Under the pieces are notes generated by a model, which worked only from the letters and a program-made list of their open reading frames with translations, ran no database searches and was not told where the DNA came from. Below are positions 1 to 7,779 of a stretch of 53,975 nt of DNA, one piece after another. Origin of the DNA: an uncultured Phascolarctobacterium sp. (GTDB taxonomy: Bacteria; Bacillota; Negativicutes; Acidaminococcales; Acidaminococcaceae); assembly GCA_900545025.1 (NCBI GenBank), contig UQXH01000013.1:1-53975 (forward strand). The letters are read 5' to 3'. The translations under genes were made by a program, and so were the position numbers. Positions within the stretch are counted from its first letter, which is position 1. Each line of letters opens with the position of its first letter.

Positions 1-148
1 CTATTATTATACGCTATTTCTCGTCAAAATCAACCATTTGTTGTGACAGAGCCATTTTTTTATTGTAATAGCGCATTTTGTCAACAAAAAAACATAAATT
101 CGTGATATATTTATATTGTAAGATATATAAGGAATGGAAGTGATTTAT

Positions 149-481
149 ATGAAGACCTGGAATATTCTGGCGCAAAAGACTATCGCCCTTGTACTTGCTA
201 CTTTCATCTTTTCGCTCCCTCTGACAAGTATTGCAGCAGCAAAAGATAAGCACGATCCACAGCCGCCACCACGTCAGGAAGAGCGGCATGATAAGCGTCC
301 CGAAAAGAAAGACCCTCCTAAGCCTCCTAAAGAAGAGCCTCGCCATGATCGTGACGATAAACGCCATGACCCACCACCTCCTCGCGACAAAGATGATCAC
401 GATAAAGACGATAACGGTAATGCTGTTACCGGCTTCATTATCGGCGCAGCCGTAGGTGCTATTGTGGCTAAAAACACCTAA
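149..481 (+). CDS. Small secreted Pro/Lys/Asp/His-rich protein with C-terminal glycine zipper
   Basis: I do not recognise a named family. The 110-residue protein begins with a signal peptide (hydrophobic stretch LVLATFIFSLPLTSIAAA), followed by about 60 residues made almost only of D, H, K, R, E and P. It ends in a short hydrophobic segment, GFIIGAAVGAIVA, with GxxxG-like spacing typical of glycine zippers. The ATG at 149 is preferred over the in-frame ATG at 134 because GGAATGGAAG (131-140) makes a well-spaced ribosome site for it. The gene is a single unit ended by the hairpin at 497-528. It probably acts in the envelope or periplasm; the His/Asp-rich core could bind metal or polyanions, but that is only inference. 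Confidence 0.6.
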   Translation: MKTWNILAQKTIALVLATFIFSLPLTSIAAAKDKHDPQPPPRQEERHDKRPEKKDPPKPPKEEPRHDRDDKRHDPPPPRDKDDHDKDDNGNAVTGFIIGAAVGAIVAKNT

Positions 482-496
482 CATTAAATACAGCAA

Positions 497-528
497 AAGA
501 CCCAAGAGTATAACTCTTGGGTCTTTTT
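497..528. terminator. Bidirectional intrinsic terminator
   Basis: A perfect 13-bp stem (497-509 with 513-525) and a 3-nt loop are followed by a T tract on the plus strand. A short A run precedes it, which gives U residues on the minus strand. It lies between the convergent secreted-protein gene and lysS and can serve both. Confidence 0.85.
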
Positions 529-548
529 ATTATGTCCGTCTAAAACTT

Positions 549-2069
549 TTACTGGTTTTTATGACGCATATGCGGGAAGAACAGTACATCACGAATAGAA
601 GTACTGTCGGTAAGGAACATGACCAATCTGTCGATGCCGATACCAAGACCGCCCGTAGGAGGCAGACCATATTCCAAAGCATTAACAAAGTCTTCGTCCA
701 TCATATGAGCTTCATCGTCGCCTGCTTTACGTTCTTCAACCTGTTTTACAAAGCGTTCGCGTTGATCGATCGGATCGTTAAGTTCGGTAAAGCCATTGCA
801 GATTTCACGTGCGTAAATAAAGCCTTCAAAACGGTCGGTAATTTCCGGATTTTCCACACTGCTCTTAGCCAGCGGAGAAATTTCTTTCGGATGACCGGTA
901 ATAAAGGTAGGCTGGATGAGCTTATCTTCAACATGCTCTTCAAAGCAAGCATTGATAATCTTACCGATACCGTATGTTTTTTCAATAGGCACATTGATAG
1001 CCGCAGCCATTTTGCGCGCTTCTTCAATGTCGGTAACACCGGTAAAGTCTTGACCGGTATATTTAGCGACTGCTTCAATCATGGTCATACGATTCCAAGG
1101 CGGAGTCAGATCGATCTCCTGACCTTCGTAAGTAATCTTCATGGTACCAAGTACCTTTTGGGCAGTCTGAGACACGATGGTTTCAGTCAGTTCCATCATG
1201 TCTTTGTAATCAGCAAAAGCCTGATAAATTTCCACGATGGTAAATTCAGGATTGTGTTTAATATCAATACCTTCGTTGCGGAATACACGGCCAAGTTCGT
1301 ATACTCTTTCCATACCGCCGACAATCAGGCGTTTCAGATAAAGTTCCGGTGCAATGCGCATGTAAAGCTGCATATCCAGAGCATTATGATAAGTAATGAA
1401 CGGGCGTGCAGCAGCACCGCCGGCAATACTGTGCATAATCGGAGTTTCTACCTCCAGGAAGTCACGATTGTCGAGAATTTCACGTACACTCTTAATAATC
1501 TGGCTTCGTTTTACGAAAGTATCGCGTACTTCAGGATTAACAATCAAATCAACATAACGTTGACGATAACGCATTTCAATATCTTTCAGGCCGTGCCATT
1601 TTTCCGGCAGCGGACGCAAAGATTTGGACAGCATTTCCAGAGAAACAGCTTTAATGGACAGTTCGCCCATATGAGTACGGAAAACAGTACCGCATACGCC
1701 GACAATATCACCGATATCCATCATTTTAATCAGTGCATAATTCTCTTCACCGATAGCATCCTTACGCACATATAACTGGATACGGCCGCTTTTGTCCATC
1801 AAATCCATGAAACAGGTTTTGCCATGGCCGCGGATAGCCATAACGCGTCCTGCCAGACGTACGATAGTTTCCTTAGCAGAAAGTTCTTCAAATTGTTCTG
1901 CAATATCAGCAGCATGATGGCTCCATTCAAATTTATGACCGAATGGCTTCCAGCCATGCTCTTCAATTTTATGCATCTTGTCCAGACGCACTTGCATTTG
2001 TTCGTTAATTTCAGATTCAGTCAGCGGCGCTTTTTCTTCTGCCTGCTGCGTATTCTTTTCTTCAGCCAT
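549..2069 (-). CDS. lysS: Lysyl-tRNA synthetase, class II
   Basis: Charges tRNA-Lys with lysine in the cytoplasm. The 506-residue length is normal for bacterial LysS. An OB-fold anticodon-binding domain (about residues 60-170) precedes the class II catalytic domain. Motif 2 is seen as RVFRNEGID followed by HNPEFT, and motif 3 near the C-terminus as GLGIGIDRLVM. The ATG at 2069 is preceded by AAGGAG. It lies 15 bp downstream of greA in the same direction, and greA-lysS probably form one unit ended by the hairpin at 497-528. lysS is the distal end of the conserved Firmicutes mfd-lysS block. Confidence 0.98.
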   Translation of the reverse strand: MAEEKNTQQAEEKAPLTESEINEQMQVRLDKMHKIEEHGWKPFGHKFEWSHHAADIAEQFEELSAKETIVRLAGRVMAIRGHGKTCFMDLMDKSGRIQLYVRKDAIGEENYALIKMMDIGDIVGVCGTVFRTHMGELSIKAVSLEMLSKSLRPLPEKWHGLKDIEMRYRQRYVDLIVNPEVRDTFVKRSQIIKSVREILDNRDFLEVETPIMHSIAGGAAARPFITYHNALDMQLYMRIAPELYLKRLIVGGMERVYELGRVFRNEGIDIKHNPEFTIVEIYQAFADYKDMMELTETIVSQTAQKVLGTMKITYEGQEIDLTPPWNRMTMIEAVAKYTGQDFTGVTDIEEARKMAAAINVPIEKTYGIGKIINACFEEHVEDKLIQPTFITGHPKEISPLAKSSVENPEITDRFEGFIYAREICNGFTELNDPIDQRERFVKQVEERKAGDDEAHMMDEDFVNALEYGLPPTGGLGIGIDRLVMFLTDSTSIRDVLFFPHMRHKNQ

Positions 2070-2084
2070 TTTCTTCTCTCCTTA

Positions 2085-2561
2085 TTATTTGATTTCGATA
2101 ATTTTATAGGAAAGCTCACCGGCAGGAGTGTTTACCTGCACAATAGTATTCACTTTATGACCGAGGATAGCCGCTCCGACCGGTGATTCGTTGGAAATAC
2201 GGTTTTTAAAAGGATCAGCTTCCGTAGTACCAACGATGGTATAGGTATCTTCATCACCGGTTTCCAAGTCCTTGACAACAACGGTAGAACCCAGGGAAAC
2301 AACGTCTTTTTTCTTGCTGGCAGAGTCATCAATGATGATTGCAGTATTGATCATCTGTTCCAGCTCGATAATACGGCCTTCAATAAAAGCCTGCTCGCTC
2401 TTCGCATCATCATACTCAGAGTTTTCGCTGATATCGCCATAAGAAATAGCAACCTTCAAACGCTCTGCTACTTCCTGACGACGGACGGTACGGAGATTAT
2501 CTAATTCTTCCTCTAATTTTTTCAGGCCTTCAGCTGTCAAAATAGTTTCTTTATTAGCCAT
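2085..2561 (-). CDS. greA: Transcription elongation factor GreA
   Basis: Rescues backtracked RNA polymerase by stimulating cleavage of the nascent RNA 3' end through the secondary channel. The 158-residue protein has the N-terminal coiled coil with the acidic tip GDISENSEYDDAK (about residues 42-54), whose Asp/Glu residues coordinate the catalytic Mg2+. The C-terminal FKBP-like domain contains SPVGAAILGHK. AAGGAG lies 7 nt before the ATG. It is co-directional with lysS, 15 bp away. A TATAAT-like element on the minus strand at 2648-2653 could be its -10 box, although no good -35 is visible. Confidence 0.97.
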   Translation of the reverse strand: MANKETILTAEGLKKLEEELDNLRTVRRQEVAERLKVAISYGDISENSEYDDAKSEQAFIEGRIIELEQMINTAIIIDDSASKKKDVVSLGSTVVVKDLETGDEDTYTIVGTTEADPFKNRISNESPVGAAILGHKVNTIVQVNTPAGELSYKIIEIK

Positions 2562-2677
2562 GTTACTGCTCCTTTATTATTTATTCTGCATAACTTATAT
2601 ATAAAAGTCCGGAACTATTTTGCCGGGCTGATATACGCTATCTTTAAATTATAACATACTTTCTCTCTTGCTGACAC

Positions 2678-3760
2678 TTATCCATGCACCTTTAATTCCT
2701 GCCAGGCCAGATTTTTAATGCTGCTTATCTCTTCTTCGGTAACAGCACGTTCAAAATTTCTGAAGCCGGCCAATTTAAAGCCATGCTTAACTGCCAAATC
2801 GCTGATTAAACGGATTTTAGCCAAATCAAGCCTTCTGCCAAGAGTAAAGTCTTCATATTTGCCTTCCAAAGCCAGAATCATGGTCTCTGCCATGCAGGCA
2901 TAGGAAGTATGCGGCGGGAAGCCAAAGTTAAAATGAAAGTCTACATTACCGGGCACATCAATGACGCCGCCTTCAATAACCAGTACATCCTTGCGTTTAG
3001 CGGAAACTTCCTTAGAAACATTACGCGGTCTTGCTACGTCACAAACAACCGCACCTGGTTTTAAATCGCCCGGCTCTATGATAAAGTCTAAAGCACTGGT
3101 TACGGTAATAACTATATCAGCTTCGCGCAAAGCCTCGTGAATATTGTCAGTTACCACGACTTCACATTTTTCTTTTTTTATCAGTTCATCAGCAATCTCT
3201 TCCAGCGGCGCAAGATGTCTTGCCACCAAAGTGATATGCTTTACTTCGCCGGCCAATAATTTTACACCGGCAGAACCGATAGAGCCGCTGGCTCCGACAA
3301 CAACCGCGCGGCAATCTTCCAGTTTTTTGCCCATCAGCTTAACAGCAGCTTCGGTTCCCTGGATTGCAGTAGCAACTGTGTAACTGTTACCGGAAGTAAC
3401 CGCTATATCAAGATTCTTAGCTACAGTAATTCCGGCATCACCTACAACAGAGGTAAAAGCACCCAGCCCGACAATCTTTGCTCCCAGCTCCTGCGCAACC
3501 TGTCCGGATTCGATAATCCTATCCATGACAAATTCTTCCGGCAGCTCCACCATCTGCTTAGCCGTAAGCGGGCAGCCGACAAACCAGCCTTCTGCTTCAG
3601 CATAGGGACTTTGGATGCCGGTGATATGCGAAACCTTAAAAGGCTTCTTCATTTTCAGGCATGCTTCCAAAACGCCGTCCGGAATATACTTCAGAATCGG
3701 CGAAACATGTCCCATATCCTTGATGGACAGGGGATGTATGATAAATGCAAATTTTTCCAT
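2678..3760 (-). CDS. Acyl-ACP reductase-like oxidoreductase (COG5322, 'predicted amino acid dehydrogenase')
   Basis: 360 residues. A Rossmann nucleotide site VVVGASGSIGSAG lies at about residues 153-165. The C-terminal segment TSYACMAETM (285-294) is followed by FTLGRR and AVKHGF. From memory, this pattern and the upstream LGAFTS and TSGNSYT match cyanobacterial long-chain acyl-ACP reductase, where the Cys of FACFAE forms the acyl thioester; Cys289 here is equivalent. The likely chemistry is therefore NAD(P)H-dependent reduction of an acyl thioester to an aldehyde, though the substrate is unknown. The family is often annotated as amino acid or shikimate dehydrogenase without experimental support. 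The start overlaps the ribosome-site region of the upstream 3764-4696 gene, so the two are probably translated together. Confidence 0.7.
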   Translation of the reverse strand: MEKFAFIIHPLSIKDMGHVSPILKYIPDGVLEACLKMKKPFKVSHITGIQSPYAEAEGWFVGCPLTAKQMVELPEEFVMDRIIESGQVAQELGAKIVGLGAFTSVVGDAGITVAKNLDIAVTSGNSYTVATAIQGTEAAVKLMGKKLEDCRAVVVGASGSIGSAGVKLLAGEVKHITLVARHLAPLEEIADELIKKEKCEVVVTDNIHEALREADIVITVTSALDFIIEPGDLKPGAVVCDVARPRNVSKEVSAKRKDVLVIEGGVIDVPGNVDFHFNFGFPPHTSYACMAETMILALEGKYEDFTLGRRLDLAKIRLISDLAVKHGFKLAGFRNFERAVTEEEISSIKNLAWQELKVHG

Positions 3761-3763
3761 CAG

Positions 3764-4696
3764 TTATTGCTGCTCCTTCGTACTCAGGTACTCCACAGAC
3801 GATTCAATCTTATAAGCTTCCAACAGCTGTATATATTCAACGGCGCTCAAAGGCTTTTTGCTGCCTTGTAAAGCAACCAGCATCGCTTCCATCACATTAG
3901 TGCCGAAACTGCGTCCCTCCAGCCGCGGCGTAGTAGTAATCAGCATTCTGATTCCTGCTTTGCGCAGCATCTCTCGGTCAGCTGCAGTAACAGTATTGGT
4001 GATAATTATCTTATCCGGCAATTTTTCCGGCATGAACTTACGGATATAGTGAAAGTCTCCGGCAATAATATCGTTGTTCAGAAAATACTCTGCATGACGT
4101 ACCGTACGTTTTTTCTGCTCGCTGCCCATGGGATAAAACCAGCTTACGGGCAGCCTGGTAATAACAGGCGCCAGCAGCGCAGCCCAAAAGCCCAAAGCTT
4201 TTAAAGAATGCAGCGGTTTGTTGATATTAAGGCCAAAAATCAAATCACCAAAAGTAACCTTGGCTCCTTCCTCCTGCAAGGCTTCTGCCATCCCAAAACG
4301 GTCTACACCGCATACCAGCAGTACGCGACTGTCTCTAATAGCCACAGTCCCATCGGTTGCCAATTTTTTTATTAAACGGCGTTCCAAGGAATTTTTCAGC
4401 CCGCTGCCGTCTAATACAGGAGTATGCTTTACATTAGCAATCAGTCCGGCTGATTCACGGAAAGTATAGCGACGGCCGCCCGCATAGACATATAAATCAG
4501 TACCGCCTAACCCTATGGCGTCCGCCTTACCGTCCCAATATTCCAATAACTCTTTAGCCTTCTCCAGATCGCCGTCCGTACCGCATCTTGCAATGGTTAT
4601 CTCTGTATCGCCCAAAGATAACACCGCTCTGGCATCACGCTCTGATGAGCCAAGGCTGACACTGACAACATGTCTGGATTTTTTTGCTGAATTCAT
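3764..4696 (-). CDS. Conserved protein of unknown function, paired with the acyl-reductase-like gene
   Basis: I do not recognise a characterised function; relatives are sometimes labelled 'quinate 5-dehydrogenase', for which I see no support. About 310 residues, no signal peptide. The N-terminal part has SVSLGSSERDAR and a glycine-rich IGLGGTDLYVYAGGRRY. The middle has VLLVCGVDRFGMAEAL and a hydrophobic segment near LGFWAALLAPVITRLPVSWFY, possibly a membrane contact. The C-terminal part has KIIITNTVTAADREML. The ATG at 4696 has GGGAG 8 nt upstream; a GTG at 4711 is the alternative. Only 3 bp separate it from the downstream reductase gene, implying a joint function. Confidence 0.6.
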   Translation of the reverse strand: MNSAKKSRHVVSVSLGSSERDARAVLSLGDTEITIARCGTDGDLEKAKELLEYWDGKADAIGLGGTDLYVYAGGRRYTFRESAGLIANVKHTPVLDGSGLKNSLERRLIKKLATDGTVAIRDSRVLLVCGVDRFGMAEALQEEGAKVTFGDLIFGLNINKPLHSLKALGFWAALLAPVITRLPVSWFYPMGSEQKKRTVRHAEYFLNNDIIAGDFHYIRKFMPEKLPDKIIITNTVTAADREMLRKAGIRMLITTTPRLEGRSFGTNVMEAMLVALQGSKKPLSAVEYIQLLEAYKIESSVEYLSTKEQQ

Positions 4697-4765
4697 GCCG
4701 AATACTCCCACAATCGCTTCTTTTACAAAATGTTATTTTATCATAATTACAGTATTTGCACAACT

Positions 4766-5764
4766 TTAGCGACAAAAATGTTTTTCCTCAGCATAATATT
4801 TTTCAGCACACACCCGGTATTCTTCTAACAGCTCCATAAATTGGTCATAAGTATCCATTTTATGGAAACGGCTGCGATATTCCGCTGCATGGGGCATCCC
4901 TTTCAGATAAGCAGAGATATGTCTGCGCATTTCTTTAACGGAGATATATTCGCCCTTAAGCTCGATTAACATCCGCAAATGCTCCGCCGCCAGTTCCAGC
5001 TTTTCATTAAGCGGTATCTGCTCCTTATAAGGCTGATTCAAAAGTGCAGCACGCAGCTGCTGAAAAATCCAGGGATTGCCGTCAGCACCACGTCCTACCA
5101 TTAAACCGTCACAGCCTGTTTCCGCCAGCATCCGTAAACCATCGGCAGCAGAAAAAATATCGCCGTTGCCAAACACCGGTATTTTTACAGCTTGCTTTAC
5201 ATCAGCAATGATACTCCAATCTGCCTTGCCTTCGTAAAACTGCTGCCTTGTCCTACCATGCACAGCAACAGCGGCAACACCGGCAGCTTCCGCAGCCTTG
5301 GCAATTTCTACCGCATTACGATGTGCATCATCCCAGCCCGCACGAAACTTGACTGTTACAGGTATATCCACCGCCTTGACCATTGCCGTCAATATCTCAT
5401 AAACTAAATCAGGCTGCTTCATCAGCGCTGAGCCTTCCCCATTATTAACAATCTTCGGCACCGGACAGCCCATGTTCAAATCAATCATATCGGCGCCGCT
5501 CTCCGCAACGATCCTGGCTGCCTCTGCCAGTTCTGCCGGCACGCTGCCAAAAAGCTGGATGGCAGTCGGCCGTTCTCCGCTGTCAATCTTCAGCATTTCT
5601 TTCGTCTTGATATTATTATATAAAAGACCTTTGGCACTGATCATTTCAGACACGGTATAACCGCATCCCAGCCTGCGGCAGATAAGCCTGAAAGGCAAAT
5701 CTGTTATTCCTGCCATCGGGGCCAAGGCCACCGGAACATCAATAGCTACATTACCTAATTGCAT
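4766..5764 (-). CDS. dusB: tRNA-dihydrouridine synthase (DusB type)
   Basis: FMN-dependent reduction of uridines to dihydrouridine in tRNA D-loops. The 332-residue TIM-barrel enzyme shows APMAGITDLPFR (15-26), the catalytic cysteine C100 in NMGCP, VKFRAGWD, and the FMN/tRNA-binding HGRTRQQFYEGKADW. The FMN phosphate-binding stretch is VFGNGDI and GLMVGRGADGNPW. The ATG is preceded by GAGAGG. In Bacillus the orthologue sits just before lysS; here the acyl-reductase pair and greA lie between them. Confidence 0.96.
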   Translation of the reverse strand: MQLGNVAIDVPVALAPMAGITDLPFRLICRRLGCGYTVSEMISAKGLLYNNIKTKEMLKIDSGERPTAIQLFGSVPAELAEAARIVAESGADMIDLNMGCPVPKIVNNGEGSALMKQPDLVYEILTAMVKAVDIPVTVKFRAGWDDAHRNAVEIAKAAEAAGVAAVAVHGRTRQQFYEGKADWSIIADVKQAVKIPVFGNGDIFSAADGLRMLAETGCDGLMVGRGADGNPWIFQQLRAALLNQPYKEQIPLNEKLELAAEHLRMLIELKGEYISVKEMRRHISAYLKGMPHAAEYRSRFHKMDTYDQFMELLEEYRVCAEKYYAEEKHFCR

Positions 5765-5787
5765 TCTATACCTCTCATAGACAAATA

Positions 5788-5807
5788 CAGCCCGCCGAAG
5801 CGGGCTG
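5788..5807 (-). terminator. Stem-loop between coaX and dusB (weak terminator)
   Basis: An 8-bp GC-rich stem CAGCCCGC/GCGGGCTG closes a 4-nt loop that reads TTCG on the minus strand. The following minus-strand sequence TATTTGTC is a poor U tract, so it may act as a partial terminator or mRNA-stabilising hairpin after coaX. Confidence 0.5.
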
Positions 5808-5817
5808 AAAGTTTATT

Positions 5818-6594
5818 TTATTTTGCATTCTTTTCGTACAGGATTCTTAAACCATCCAGTGTCAGGAAAGGCTCTACTACATCGATAGCATGTGATTCTG
5901 CCGCCATAGTGTTGGCAAAACCGCCGGTCGCGATAACATAAGCGTCGCCGCCCAGTTCAGTCTTCATATGGCTGATAATACCTTCCATCTGTCCTACAAA
6001 TCCGTACAATACGCCTGCCTGCATGGAATTAACCGTATTACGGCAGATAACGGTCTTCGGCTTAATCAGCTCGATACGCGGCAGTTTGGCAGTTCTCTGG
6101 AACAATGCCTCGGTAGAGATACCGATACCGGGAGCAATAGCGCCGCCTAAATATTCGCCGTTCGGCAGTAAAGCGCAGAAAGTAGTTGCTGTACCAAAAT
6201 CGACAATTATCATGGGACGATTCAACTTGCTGTATTTATCAAATGCAGCTACCGCATTAACGATACGGTCTGCACCGACTTCCTTAGGATTGTCATAACG
6301 CAGCATAATACCGTTCTTAATACCAGGACCTACCACCATAGGCTTAATGCCGAAATATCTTTCACACATATGGCACAACGGGATAAGCACCGGAGGTACT
6401 ACGCTGGACATAATGATAGATGTTACTTCATGCATAGGCACATCGCTGTAATCAAACATACTGCGCAGCAAAATACCATATTCATCAGCAGTTTTGGAAC
6501 GGTCAGTAGAAAAACGCCAATGCATCTTCAGTTCCTTATTTTCAAATACACCTGCCACAATATTGGTATTGCCTACATCTATTACCAATAACAT
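5818..6594 (-). CDS. coaX: Type III pantothenate kinase
   Basis: Phosphorylates pantothenate, the first step of coenzyme A synthesis, in the cytoplasm. The 258-residue length is typical. The N-terminal phosphate loop DVGNTN (6-11) and the ASKHA-fold motif VDFGTATTF are present. The GADRIVNA segment, characteristic of type III enzymes, lies between them. GGAGG lies 5-8 nt before the ATG. It is downstream of birA in the same direction, a common Firmicutes pairing of two cofactor genes. Confidence 0.96.
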   Translation of the reverse strand: MLLVIDVGNTNIVAGVFENKELKMHWRFSTDRSKTADEYGILLRSMFDYSDVPMHEVTSIIMSSVVPPVLIPLCHMCERYFGIKPMVVGPGIKNGIMLRYDNPKEVGADRIVNAVAAFDKYSKLNRPMIIVDFGTATTFCALLPNGEYLGGAIAPGIGISTEALFQRTAKLPRIELIKPKTVICRNTVNSMQAGVLYGFVGQMEGIISHMKTELGGDAYVIATGGFANTMAAESHAIDVVEPFLTLDGLRILYEKNAK

Positions 6595-6684
6595 TTATGC
6601 TCCTCCTTGGACAGCCAAGCTGTTCCTTATTTTTTCTAAAAAACCTTTACTATTATACGCAAAACATCTCTATATTGCAACAAT

Positions 6685-7683
6685 TTATTGATAAGCACCG
6701 TTTTGAGCTGCCGCCGGACGGATAGAAACATCACCTGCTACTACTTTATCAATTCTTCCGTCAGTACGCTCTACAATCAAAAGGCCCTCTTCATCAATAT
6801 CAAGCGCCTTGCCGAAATATGTTTCGTCAGGAGCAATGACCTTTACATCCTGACCCAAGGTACAGGAATATTTACGCCATTCATCCAGCACCGGGGCAAA
6901 CCCATGCGCCAATACTTCTTCATACAGGTCTTCCATATTTTTTAAAATATCTACCAGTAAGTCTACCCTGGTAAACGGCTCCTGAGCTACATCGGCAACG
7001 GATACTGCCAAATCACGTACCTCTTCGGGATAATCTTCTTTCTGACCATTGGTATTAACACCAGTGCCGATGACTACATAATTGATATGGCCGAACTCCG
7101 CGTTCATCTCGGTTAAGATACCAACCAGCTTACGGCCATTTAACAAAACGTCATTTGGCCATTTAATAGCTGCCTGCACACCTTTCAGCTTATTGATAGT
7201 CTTAACTACAGATACAGCTGCAAGCAGAGTGCATTTAGATGCTTCCTGCGGTAAAAATGGTGGTTTCAGCACTACAGAGAACCAAATACCTTTGGCATAA
7301 GGAGAAATCCAGCCGCGTGACAAACGACCTTTGCCCGAACACTGTTCCTCTGCCACTACCATCAGGCCGTTCTCGCAACCACTGTTGGCAATAGCCTTAG
7401 CTACATTGTTAGTAGAGTCCACACTGTCCTGATAGCAGATGCTGTGACCCAGCCATTTAGTTTTCAGTCTGGAAGTTATTTCCTGTGGGAACAGTCTGTC
7501 CGGTGCTTCCCGCAGGATATAACCTTTCTTAGGTACTGATTCTATTTCATAGCCCTCATTTTTCAGAGTCTGGATATGCTTCCATATTGCCGTCCTGGAT
7601 ACCTCCAGCTGACGGGAAATTTCCTCTCCCGAAACCGGTTCTGACCCACTGGCACGTAAAAGCTCTAAAATACGTTTGCGCAT
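6685..7683 (-). CDS. birA: Biotin operon repressor / biotin-[acetyl-CoA carboxylase] ligase
   Basis: Activates biotin to biotinyl-AMP and attaches it to carboxylase/decarboxylase carrier domains. The N-terminal winged helix (about 1-60, with SRTAIWKHIQTLK) lets it also repress biotin genes. The ligase domain shows DSVDSTN (86-92), the biotinyl-AMP loop GKGRLSRGW (117-125) and IKWPNDV. The C-terminal SH3-like domain ends the protein. The start at 7683 (332 residues) is chosen because GGAGGG lies 7 nt upstream; a longer frame reaches 7710 without a good ribosome site. No biotin operator was recognised nearby. Confidence 0.95.
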   Translation of the reverse strand: MRKRILELLRASGSEPVSGEEISRQLEVSRTAIWKHIQTLKNEGYEIESVPKKGYILREAPDRLFPQEITSRLKTKWLGHSICYQDSVDSTNNVAKAIANSGCENGLMVVAEEQCSGKGRLSRGWISPYAKGIWFSVVLKPPFLPQEASKCTLLAAVSVVKTINKLKGVQAAIKWPNDVLLNGRKLVGILTEMNAEFGHINYVVIGTGVNTNGQKEDYPEEVRDLAVSVADVAQEPFTRVDLLVDILKNMEDLYEEVLAHGFAPVLDEWRKYSCTLGQDVKVIAPDETYFGKALDIDEEGLLIVERTDGRIDKVVAGDVSIRPAAAQNGAYQ

Positions 7684-7740
7684 AGCGATTCCCTCCATTA
7701 TCATAAGCAAAGGTTATCACCAGGTTAACCAAAAGTCAAG

Positions 7741-7771
7741 AAAAAATAAACGCACCCTTATTCAGGGTGCG
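7741..7771 (-). terminator. Intrinsic terminator of ftsH
   Basis: An 8-bp stem CGCACCCT/AGGGTGCG (7751-7758 with 7764-7771) closes a 5-nt loop. On the minus strand it is followed by a T-rich run (A-rich at 7741-7750 on plus). It lies directly after the ftsH stop codon. Confidence 0.85.
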
Positions 7772-7779
7772 CTAACATT

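Noticed and set aside
456..1775. 439-codon open frame on the plus strand
   Set aside because: It lies wholly antisense to lysS, has no ribosome site, and its product is phenylalanine/histidine-rich with no family features; it is a shadow of the real gene.
3764..4696. Assignment as quinate 5-dehydrogenase
   Set aside because: The name circulates for relatives, but I see no canonical dinucleotide fingerprint or shikimate/quinate-binding motif.
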